This document shows positions 32,451 through 42,014 of a DNA stretch of 64,000 nucleotides, one piece after another (the stretch's first letter is position 1; each line of letters opens with the position of its first letter). The DNA is from Acanthococcus lagerstroemiae (taxonomy: Eukaryota > Arthropoda > Insecta > Hemiptera > Eriococcidae), in NCBI GenBank assembly GCA_031841125.1, contig CM063109.1:23965321-24029320 (forward strand). Reading direction: 5' to 3'. A program made the translations under genes and the position numbers. Below the pieces are notes generated by a model. That model ran no database searches, was not told where the DNA came from, and saw only the letters and a program-made list of their open reading frames with translations.

Positions 32451-33629
32451 CTAATAAGAATACTCGATGACAAGTTGGTAAACAAATGTGCCATTTTCGT
32501 CCTTCTTATATTCCTCCGCTAGGCGGCTTAGGGTCCATCGCGAGTTCCGCGGTAGCATGTTGGAAAATTTTGTTTGATAATCTTTAACAGCGGCGTTCGA
32601 TAAATAAGAGTCCTGCACTCTGAATAAAAGTTTCCATGCTGTGGTGGTCTTGTAGCGCGCGACGCGCAATTCGTCTAACGATAAGCCTGTAGGTTCCAAA
32701 ACATCTGTCCGGGAAAACTCCGTTTTTGCCTCGGCGAATAGATCTGTGCGAAATAAATTTAGTCTTTCCATGTTGAACTTTCTGGCCTTTTCGAAGCCTG
32801 CCGTATCCTATTTAACATTCGAATATATTAAATATGGCAGGTACTGTATTTTAGGTACAAGTATTTTTCGAGACGTGTGAATTTGTAACGTTTCGTAGTC
32901 TTACTGTAAAATTTCTTTCTACAGTATCAAAATTGGTTGCTACAAGTACTTATGTTCAATTTTTAAGAATTTGATATTTCCGACTATGATCCTCTATCAT
33001 AAGGTATATGCGGTTCTGGTTATCCTTTTAAGCTGACTTGTATCAGAATTTTAAAATTTACCTGCAGTGTTACTCGTAAATAAAATAAAAGTTTATGTAC
33101 TCACTTCATTCTCTTTGCTTTTTTCTTGCATGCTGGGCCATGCGGAGGGGAGAATTTCCACGATGTAATGTACACTCAAATCTTCCCACATTTCTAGGTA
33201 GACCCCCGCATCAGTCATATCATCTGGCAACACAAGAAGATCGAATTGGTTTCGAAAGGACGTAATTAATAAATTGATTGATGAATCTCGCTGGTTATAT
33301 CTATTATCCATAATAATTCGCCAGTGATCATTTCCGTCATTCTTGATGTTCGCTGCCTGCTTTACTTTTCCGATTGTCGTCGTCTGAATCAGAGCTAAAT
33401 CCATGACAATGTAACGAAGTTCGGCGTTATGATAGTTGTTCAGTATTTGTCTGGCCAAATCAAAATTAATAAGCGAGGGAATAGGAAGATCTTCGATTCT
33501 AAAATAGAAAATGAATAGATATATTTGTAGTATCAGTATCTGGGGAAATAACTTGATTGATAGTTCCGATTGAATTACGATACTTACGGAAGATATTGAA
33601 GTGCTGACGATGCAGGAAACGATGTGCAC
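32451..33629 (-). CDS. Predicted spliced gene, at least two exons, unidentified
   Basis: Exon 33498-33105 follows an acceptor (pyrimidine-rich tract, TTTTAG) and ends in donor AA|GTGAGTA. The next exon begins at 32807 after acceptor TTAAATAG and runs to a stop at 32451. The 297-bp intron (33104-32808) joins them in frame, after ...KENE and before DTAGFEKARK. A possible 42-bp upstream exon (33629-33588) has its own acceptor and a GTAAGT donor and joins in frame. Product ~249 aa or more, charged, no membrane segment. Motifs include ELRYIVMDLALIQTTTIGKV, NLLITSFRNQFDLLVLPDD and SRWTLSRLAEEYKKDENG. First exon and promoter not found; Gypsy debris lies just upstream at 33660. Family not recognised; a host gene or an old captured sequence. 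Confidence 0.65.
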
Positions 33630-33659
33630 CTACAAAACTTGGAAATGTCGCAAATAAAA

Positions 33660-34532
33660 GGCATCACTCCCAGAAACGTTCCTACGTGCCTCCAACGCTG
33701 GCAACATGCACGCATGTCTTTCTCCGAGATGATGCCCAGCACCCTTCTTTCACTCCGGCGTACAAAGGCCCGTACAGAGTACTGAAGCGCTACGATAAGG
33801 TGTTCATCCTCGACAATCCTCCTCGTAAGCCTCTCTCTGTTTCCTTAGATCGACTGAAGCCTGCAACCCTTCTTCCCGAAGTACCGTTAACTTCTCCCCT
33901 CGTTCATCCTCCGAATTCTTTTCCTGTCCCTTTCACTCCGAATGAGTCAGTTTCCTCTCCAACTTCTCCTGAAACTCAGCAGTCCTCTACTCAGACCTCC
34001 GCCAGTGCTGCGCAACTGAAAACTCGCTCAGGACGCATAGTAAAGCCGGTAGTCAAATCTCAAATCTAACTATGTAAAATACCGAAAATTTTCTCTAATT
34101 TTTTTTCTTTCTCTCTTCTGTATACATCGTCTAATTCGTTTTTATAATTTTCATTTTTTTGTATCTTGATTTGTAAATAAGATATTCGTATGTTGTCTAC
34201 TTTCCCTACTCTGTCTATACTCTTCCCAAAATAATGTACATAATTTCCGACATTTTGCATCCTACCTGTATTCTATCCTATTCCATCTTTCACCTTCACG
34301 ACTTCTTGGTCATCGCTCTGTATTATACCCTGTAGCTATATTTCGATCATTTTGTATACCTTTTTTTCATGTTGTAATTTATTGTATATTATTGTTCACA
34401 ATCCGTCATTAATATTAGTCACATAGCACATAGTTTGAACCTATTTTAGCACACATTTACATTCTATTTCTTTGTATATTTTCTTTTCTTTTTTTCTCTA
34501 TACCGCTCCGCTACGGGGGGGGGGGAGTACTG
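33660..34532 (+). pseudogene. Gypsy pol C-terminal end (integrase tail) and 3' region with polypurine tract
   Basis: The frame to 34069 encodes the integrase C-terminal region: PPTLATCTHVFLRDD, YKGPYRVLKR (GPY/F module), VSLDRLKPATL, then a Ser/Pro/Thr-rich tail ending KTRSGRIVKPV. About 445 bp of AT-rich 3' sequence follows, then CTACGGGGGGGGGGGAGTAC at 34511-34530, a polypurine tract of the type that primes plus-strand synthesis next to a 3' LTR. Only TGCG follows before repeat G begins, so the LTR is cut off. The solo LTR at 22812 also starts TGCG. No RT or catalytic integrase core here. Confidence 0.85.
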
Positions 34533-34535
34533 CGA

Positions 34536-34680
34536 AAAGTTTTGAACAAAACTAGGGAGAAAAATAGAAGGAATTCTTTATTTTTATTCACGAAATTCTT
34601 CCAAAGGAGGCTCCGGTAAGCGTTAGGGGGTGCTCCGTACCCCCCAGCACCACTCTGGCTAAGGGCCTGACGTAATGATG
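34536..34680. repeat. Dispersed repeat G, copy 2
   Basis: Shares TTTTGAACAAAACTAG, GAGAAAAATA.AA.GAATTC, TATTTTTA.TCACGAAATT and a C-rich tail ending CTCTGGCTA.GG.CCTG with 4436-4545. It starts within four bases of the end of the Gypsy polypurine tract, so it interrupted or replaced the LTR. Confidence 0.7.
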
Positions 34681-34789
34681 ATTTTCTTAAACAGTGGTAT
34701 CTCTGCCTAGGGGAGGCTCAAGATACCTTTAGAGGGGGCTCAGCGCCAGCTTGCCTCCCATGACTACGGGGCTGTCTAAAAGTTGAAAG

Positions 34790-35890
34790 CAAAAGACTTT
34801 TATTTTCTTATGTCACAAGCTGAATCCGATAGCAAATGCTCTATTATTTAATTTACGTGCTTTGGTCCTGGTGAATATGGCAGGGAAGTTTAGTCTGGAA
34901 CAAAAGTCAAAACTCCCTGTGTTTTTCTCATAAGAACGAAAGGGAGCTTGTGGCACGGATTCCTTTAAATCCAATCAACCTGAAACTTCGTAGTTTCTTT
35001 TTTTTATTTTTTTTTATTTTATTATTATTATTTTTATTGATTTCATTGGAACCAATTTAGGAGACGAATCAGAGGAAATTCAGAAAGAAAAAAGATCACC
35101 AAGAGTAAATAACAATCACCTTAATGTGTAAAGGGAGTTGTGTGTTCTTCTTATAAGTATTCATAATATCCTTCCACCTTACCCTCCCAGACTAGGATAT
35201 GCTCATGTGCGCATATGTGAGTGTTTGGGAGATGAGGTTCCAATCTGCATTCGCAGGGACGAAACTATGGGGTGAGGGGGGGGGGCAATAATTTGACAAT
35301 TGGCAAATTTTGAAACTGTTCATTTGAATTTTTCATTTTCTAAGGTATAATGTTTTGATGAAGCTTGAAAATGTCTTGAACAAATTCGGAAGATCCTTGA
35401 AGTCTCAGAGAAGCCTGAAAGAGTCCTACAAGTTTTTCATAAGTAGGAGGAGGAGGTCTTGCTGGGTCAAAACAGTCATATTATCTTAGTATTAAATGAA
35501 TCCAAGAAACCTCTCGGATGGTGTATGTTTGTCCAAGGGCCAAAGAAGGAAAATGTCTCAAGCGGCTCACTATAAAAAAAGGCGCCTCAAAAATAAGGTA
35601 CAAAGAGGAACGAAGGAAGGAAGAAAAATAAAAAGTAGAAAAAAGGCAGACTTTTTTTGAGAGTACAAGGACGTTCTCAGAAATTAGTCCCCAATCCCAT
35701 ATTTTGCTTCTGTTTTTTTTTGTTGTTTTTTTTTTTCCAATTAGGAAATATTTTGATAGAAAAATTGGTAAATTTTCAAATTTGTAAATGTTTTGTCAGC
35801 GAATTTTTAGTTTTCAAAAAATATTTGTCGGGGCAAATTTTCCTTCTCCACCTCCCCCCCCCCCCAACTGAAAGTCAAGTTTCGCCTCTG
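34790..35890 (-). repeat. Repeat F, inverted copy, with ~345-bp interruption
   Basis: Read on the minus strand it carries, in order, the GACTTTCAGTT...GAGGTGGAGAAGG block (35870-35840), the GCCAATTGTCAAATT region, 'GCAGATTGGAACC' (35255) and 'GTTCCAATGAAAT' (35050). The segment 35345-35690 does not match repeat F and splits the copy. Poly-G and poly-C runs (35276-35285, 35854-35865) sit at positions where the plus copies have shorter runs. Confidence 0.75.
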
Positions 35891-37330
35891 TCGCCAAGTC
35901 CATATCTTCGATTCCTTCTTTTTGAAGGGAGTTTACGCTAGTTTTAAATTGTTTACTGCCTAAAAGTTTTAAATTTTCTCCCCGTTTGTATTAGTTTTAC
36001 CAAAACAGTATTTTCCTACCCTGGGGGAAGGCAGGGGGATAATCTCAAAAACGAATTCAACGCTTCCGAAATCGTATCACCAGTTTTATAACCAAAAGGA
36101 AAATCAACAAGCGCGCTCTATTGGTAAAACGCGTTACTAGAAGTCATTTTAACAATCTTAATCCAAAAAATTGGCCGGTAAAATGAAATATGTACATTTT
36201 TTAGCGATTGATATAAAACACGAGATTGCAATACAATATTTTTTACATTCTTTATATGAAGACTAGCAGCCCCCCCCCCCCCCGAACACACTATAGGCAG
36301 AAGACCCCGGAAAACACAGACCCACCCCCAGGAAGACCAGTGAGCGACAAGCCGGGCGCCTCCCATCAGCATCCTCAGCATCTTCAAAGAACAAGAAGAA
36401 AGAGGGACCCTGGGCGCTTATGCGTATTAAAATAATAAAATTGGCGAGTATTGCCTTTTTCAGTTTGGATGTTGTTGTAGGGACTACTGAACCTAAAGAG
36501 CACTCAAAAACGATGTTTCACACTAAATTGAGTAAAAAAATAATATTTAATGCTTAATTAATACATTAATAGCGAAAATCGTAATTAAACAATTTTTTTC
36601 ATGGAAGGTAAATCTTAAGAAACTTTGATCGAGTTGCGGCACGGGTTAATATTCTTTTTCGGCTTCAAATTGTTTTTTGCTTTGTTTAAAAATAAAAATG
36701 AACGGAATGAAGTGATCCTTCACCCCCAAACTCCATTTTAAAAACAACGACCACCCCAGGAGGTGTTTTACTAGTTGGGATAAAAATAAGCTCAAAAACA
36801 AATTCAGCACTTCAAAAATCATATTATAGTTAGACACCAAACTCGATTTTTTCAAACATTTTGTATTTTCATCCCCCAAAAGGGGGATAAGGTTACCAGA
36901 TAGGGTAAAAGTAAACTTAAAAATGAATTCAGCGAGCCAAAATACTCCAAAATTGATATTTGGTCGTCAATAGTTTCACGAATTCGATTTTCGCAGCGTC
37001 AAATTTTCAAATCTCCCACTGTGCGTCATATATTACTGATCTCAACCAAAATTGCCAAAGCAGACTGAACCTACTAAAAATGCTGAATGGAAGCTTTTGG
37101 GGAGCCGACAGAGAGAGACTTATCCGTTTTTTGTTTGTTTGTTTTTTTAGTGTAGTAGTTTCTTTTTTCTTTTTACTTATTTATTTATTTATTATTTATT
37201 AAATATGTAGGTACATTTTTTAAATAACATGTGATTTATTGACTCGCGGTCTACTTTTACCTACTTGGTTTTTCTGTAGTCCTCAGGTCATCACAGAGTG
37301 AATAACATGCTATAATATAGATTTTTTAAA
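35891..37330. other. Spacer with short degenerate repeats
   Basis: No gene recognised. A block GGATAA..T.AAAAA...ATTCAGC recurs at about 36030, 36778 and 36895, suggesting an old loosely tandem repeat. A poly-C run of 14 lies at 36270-36283 and TTATT microsatellite sequence at 37175-37200. Confidence 0.4.
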
Positions 37331-37339
37331 TTTTTTTCC

Positions 37340-37990
37340 CATCTTCATTTTTCATTATTCTGTCCATGTAATTAATTATATTTATTGTTTCTGTTTTGTT
37401 TGTAAATTACTGGTCATGACTATTTTTATTCCGAACTGTTTCCTTATTTCTTTGAATGCTGGACAGCTCAAAAATATGTGATCAGGAGAATCAGTTATTT
37501 TGTAACAATTTTGACATTTATAATTTTCTTTAATTTTGAATTTTTTTAAAAGTATTCACCAAAATATCCGTGACCTGTTAAAAATTATGTGAGGTAAAAG
37601 TTTGGTTTCAGTTCTTTATTTTAATTTCTGTATTCTTCGGAATTAATTTGAAAGTTTTCTGAGCTATTTGGTTGTTGTGGATTATCTTTATTCTAATTTG
37701 GCTTTGTGCTCCATTATTTCCCTAATATAGCTCATTGTGTCACTAGTTCTATTTTTATCCTTAAACCAGTCATTATTGTTATCGCCTATGATTCCATATT
37801 GTATTCTTATTTGTTTGAATGTGGAGCAGTTTAGAAATATATGGTCAGGAGTGTCATCTATTTTCTTCTTACAGTCTAGGCATTTGTCGTTTTCAGTTAT
37901 TTTAAACTTTTTAAAATATTCGGCAAAGTTGCCATGACCGGTGGGAAATTGAGTGAGGTAGAAATTAGGTTTTAGCTCTTTATTCTGAAT
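37340..37990 (-). pseudogene. Two tandem copies of a LINE 3' end (zinc-binding tail after RNase H)
   Basis: On the minus strand 37970-37690 reads FYLTQFPTGHGNFAEYFKKF, then CLDCKKKIDDTPDHIFLNC and FKQIRIQYG, the Cys/His-rich C-terminal module of Jockey/R1-type LINEs. 37610-37400 repeats it in decayed form: a GHGYFGEYF-like region, CQNCYKITDSPDHIFLSC, FKEIRKQFG. The offset is ~360 bp. The better-kept frame ends at a stop after MEHKAKLE-like sequence (~37695). The duplicated end suggests tandem insertion or unequal exchange. No RT present. Confidence 0.8.
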
Positions 37991-38079
37991 TCTTCCTTTA
38001 TACTGGGTATGATCTTTTTTTTTTTTTTACAAGAGTCATGTACATCTAGTTTCGGACTATAGCACAGCTGCCTATTATT

Positions 38080-38996
38080 CAGCTAGCATGAAATATTACA
38101 GAAATTGGACACCATCCAAAATTCAGCTTTACGCATACGTACAGGAGCCCTAAGAACTAATCCAATCATCAGCCTCCATGCAAAAACAAATATAACTTCT
38201 CTGGCACTCCACCGGAATACTAAAATACTCGATCTCCTACTACTTTAGAGTTTTACGGATATCAAACTATATAAATGCGTACCGACTCACAAACCCACAA
38301 ACAGTCCAACATGCCTCGGAGTAGTGTGTGAACTTCTCTTACACCAGTACAACATTACTCCGTCCAGATTACACGTCCATTGCTGTTCTGGGAACCTCAC
38401 AGAGAGCGTGTCCTGCCCGTTTTGCGGGACATAAATAAATAAATGATAAAGGATAGCTTTTTGACTGAAAATTTTGAAGAACCCAAGATCGAAAATAAAG
38501 GGTACTTCTACTCCGCGCCCTTCTTAGACCATACACGCGGATTGGCAGGGGCGCCGGCCCTCTAAATGGAAAGCTTATCCCATGAACTTCTCCGGTATAA
38601 ACTTGAGCGACGCATCCACCATATTCTTCAGCATCAATGGACGAACGGACCCCCCCCCCCAGCAAATTACGGACAATCAAATCGGACCTAGCAGAATGGA
38701 CTACCTCTTACCATGAAAATCGCAAACTAGAGAAATTAAGTGCTCGACTTCGAATTGGATACACACTCATCACACATCAGCCTTTATTTGATTGTCCCCC
38801 CCCTCTCTCTCTCTCTCTCTCTCTGCGAGATATGAAGTACCTCCGTATAGATGTCACCGACCTCCTCAACTACTGCCAAAAATTAACCACCACTCGAGTA
38901 CTCCTTTTTGGTTCTTCCCCCTACCGTGTATTTCAAAGTCTAACTGACTCCTCATATAATGTAGCACTCATCACCAAATTTCTCTTACTTGAATAG
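38080..38996 (+). pseudogene. Jockey-like LINE 3' portion (end of RT to C-terminus)
   Basis: 38090-38240 reads LDTIQNSALRIRTGALRTNP and SLHAKTNITSLALHRNTKIL, a region found C-terminal to RT in Jockey-group elements. 38630-38996 continues with SKLRTIKSDLAEWTTSYHEN and KLEKLSARLRIGYTLITHQ. It ends ...ALITKFLLLE with a stop at 38996. A (CT)12 microsatellite lies at ~38801-38824 where the Cys/His residues would be expected. The part between (38350-38620) is scrambled and includes a TAAATAAATAAATGATAA tail-like sequence. Non-functional. Confidence 0.75.
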
Positions 38997-39000
38997 AAAA

Positions 39001-39289
39001 CACTTTTGAAATGTATTTAATGGAACTCACCAAATCGAGACTGGTGACAAACTAATTATACTGAACCGCATTCATATTGAATTGCTTGGCTCGTTCCTCA
39101 TTCCTCAAATGTAATGAGAGAAAAATACCTTAAAAGTGACTCTTGGTACACGAGTTAAAGTCGTAGCGAAAGCTTATGGAGGAGGGAGAGAGGGCAGTGA
39201 CTTGAGAATGCTAACAAGAAAATTTTTCAAACTAACAAATCTTAAGTTCTTCATTAAAAATGGGGTGCGAGGGGGGGGGGCAAATAATG
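39001..39289. other. Spacer between LINE fragments
   Basis: No ORF recognised. A poly-G run at 39271-39280 marks the truncated inner end of the R1-like fragment. Confidence 0.35.
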
Positions 39290-40510
39290 TTCCATACTGC
39301 AATGCGCGGTTGAAAACGTTGATCAAGCGAGTTTACCTTGTGGACAACTTCCCAGACGACATTGGGAATCATGTCCGGACCGGATTCTTCAGTCTTCTTC
39401 GTCCTGATCCGATCGATCGCGCTGTCCACTTTTCCAACACTAAGCAAAGGGAAATCCTCTCGCACTTCGACGAGTGTCTCCGTTGGCACAATCTTTGAAT
39501 CACCTGTTACAGCTGCCCTATTCCATTCGACTCGTCATCGACGGCCTTCCGGTTTTCTTCACGATGAGCATCTTGCCGAAGAGGTCGTCATCGGCTTCCT
39601 TACATAGCTCCTTCCAAGCCGCCTTCTTGCTACATCGTATAGCTAACTTGAGAGGGCGACGAGCCTGCTTGTACCGCTGCGAAGCTGGTACCGCCGCTTC
39701 GTCGTCTCGTTTCATCCGTTAGTACCGACGACGAAGTCGGTTGCACTCCTTCGGCAATTCAGCGATGTCCTCGGTCTACCAACAGGGTAGACCGACACTG
39801 GACATTGCGCTATCGCAGGCCGCTACCTCCGTCTTCATGATCTTCGCGATCTCTTCTGTCCGACACTTTCCCATTTCTCACAGGTGAGAACCAGGAAGCT
39901 AGCCCCCAATCGATCGGCATCGAGTTTCCTGATCGCACATCTTCCCATCTTTGGAGCACTGACCTCGGTACCTTTATCCAGCTTAAAGTTGATGTACCCG
40001 TCGTCACTCCTGACTCTTAATCCGGCACGGATCAGCCCTTGATCCAACGGGCCAGTCCGGCTAACGCGAAGGTGACGTTTATGACCGACCCCCCTTGATG
40101 GAATCGGGTTGGAGTGCCACCCGTGTTCATTTGAACCAGATCCAACCGGGCGGCGAGCTCCCCCAGGGCATATCCACGGGGGTCGGCCCTGCCGGAGTTC
40201 CATTCTTCGGACTTAGCGTTGAAGTCTCCGGCAACAGTGACTCTTGCTTTCTTCCTCACGATGCTCCCCTCGAGACGGAGACGAGCGAGGTAGGCCTCGA
40301 ACTCTTCCAATCTTCTATTCGAGAAGTAGCAGCTGTAAAAACGGTAATGTCATCCACTTGGATAGCTACATACCCCTTCCTTTCCTCTACTTCGCCCGGT
40401 GCTATGGGACGGTCAGGGCATACGCCAATGGCTGTCAGTCTAGTACGGTCTCTGTCCCATCCTCTAACTTTGTCCGACCTGAGCACGGAACATAAAATTC
40501 GTTGCAGGTA
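39290..40510 (-). pseudogene. R1-like LINE fragment: APE-type endonuclease and pre-RT region
   Basis: Minus strand, in order: VRGWDRDRTRLTAIGVCPDR with GYVAIQVDDITVFTA (40480-40320); EAYLARLRLEG; the endonuclease core VAGDFNAKSEEWNSGRADPR, then GSVINVTFAL (40310-40035); a spacer with KLDKGTEVSAPK (39950); SKKAAWKELCKEADDDLFG (~39620-39570); and GPDMIPNVVWEVVHKV before the RT (~39375-39325). RT itself is absent. At least three frameshifts. GC content is visibly higher than the flanks, as often in R1-clade elements of insects. Confidence 0.8.
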
Positions 40511-41039
40511 CCCGGCTGCAATTTATAACCAAGAAAAAAGCGTTTGGTTTGGCTGAATGGACGCGACAAAAGAGATACAAATCTGTTTACACTCCATAAA
40601 ACAACTAGACAGGCCGTGCGTAAACCACGCGCCCACGCGCCCACGCAGGTAGGTCGTCTACTCACCTCCCGTTTTAGGAGTGCACAACCCTGGTGGCAGC
40701 CGCGTGCACAACTGGTACCGCTATGGCTGACTCTATTTTCACTAACCCCCGTGAACTTCTTCTTTCTTTTTGAAACCGACTTCTACACAGTTCTCTATAC
40801 TACTGGCACACAGAATAGCAGATCAATTTAAAGGGAGGCTAAAGGCTACTGTATCTCTGCAGTAAGCTCCGCTTTTGGCAGGGTGGCTCCACGCACATCT
40901 ATTCTTCTTTCTCAGCTTGACACAATTTTCCTTTCTTGGCTTTTCAGATGAGACAGTATCTCATGTTTTGGTCTAATTTTTCACGCTAATCTATTTGTCC
41001 GGGGCTTGTGGGAAGTCAGATGTACCTTCCTTCCGTAAA
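40511..41039. other. GC-elevated spacer next to the R1-like fragment
   Basis: May include decayed upstream sequence of the R1-like element (GC-rich up to ~40730), but no motif confirms this. Confidence 0.3.
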
Positions 41040-41300
41040 TAATAAGGTTATCCTCATTTATCTTGTTTTTTTAAATCTTCTTTTTTTCTCTATTTCCTCG
41101 GGGTTTTCTCCTAAATCAGTTCCAATAAAATTAAAAAAAATAAACCTGCACAACTGCTGGACAATCGGATCAGGAGAACCTATGCCACAAGTTCTCTTCC
41201 GTTCTTACGGAAAAAATGTAATAAGTTTTGATTCTCTAACGAGGAACTGCTTTTCTCTGCCCTTAAATGTGTTAAAAATTTGTGCTCCAGATTTTCGATT
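41040..41300 (+). repeat. Divergent repeat F copy
   Basis: Blocks AGTTCCAATAAAATTAAAAA, GGATCAGGAGAACCTATGCC, ACAAGTTCTCTTCCGTTCTT and 'TTTTGATTCT' follow the order of 24105-24240. Clearly older than the other copies. Confidence 0.6.
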
Positions 41301-41941
41301 GAATCATTCTCGGTGATTCAAAATACAATGGTATGACTACACAACCCCAGGAGGTGGCTCCAAAAGAGGAAAAGAAGAGTTCGACAAATAGATTTCGGGA
41401 TATAAGTCCGCTTATGGTTTTCTGAAGTGGCTGAGTTTGATTTGGGTACGTGTAATAATTTTTTGATCCGACCCCCTGATGTACCATCAAAGAGAGTTGA
41501 GAACAAATAATGGCTTGAATATTGTTTGATCTCCATCGCTGGACCTAATGGTGGACACGGGGGAGGGGCCCAAATCAGGGGATGTTCATTCTGTAGGATA
41601 AGTTAGTCTACGGATATTAGTTCGCACCTCCTGACACTAGTAGCGCTGAGATTGTCTATTTTAGTCATCACAGCGCAATACTACCCTCATTTTTATGGTA
41701 CATAGAGCGAAAAGTTTGGGGGCTGAAGCCCCAGCGCCTAAAATAAGTTTATAAAAATCCAAAACTCATAGTCCCCCCCCCCCAAAAAAAAAATATATAT
41801 AGAAAATAATTTTTTTCCTAGTACCTCATACTTCCTTTGTAAGGAAAAAAAAAACAAAAGTCTCACTGTATTAAGATTAATTTCAAAATAAAATTTACGA
41901 TGGGCTAATTTTGAAACCGCGGGCCCCTCCTATTTCGGCCC
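41301..41941. other. Spacer
   Basis: No ORF. Contains a 35-bp motif at 41615-41655 (TTCG.ACCTCCTGACACT) that recurs inverted at 47497-47535, and a poly-C/poly-A run at 41773-41792. Confidence 0.4.
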
Positions 41942-42014
41942 CTGGGTACACACATCACACTTTTATCTACGAATATCGATATACCGATCTTAGCACGGAC
42001 ACACGCGCAAGTTC
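41942..42014 (+). repeat. 72-bp direct repeat, left copy
   Basis: CTGGGTACACACATCACACT, then TATCTACGAATATCGAT, ACCGATCTTAGCA and GGACACACGCGCAAGTTC. The right copy is at 47155-47225, with one 2-bp indel and about two substitutions. The two copies bracket the RTE LINE. They could be an unusually long target duplication or the trace of a recombination/repair event. Confidence 0.85.
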
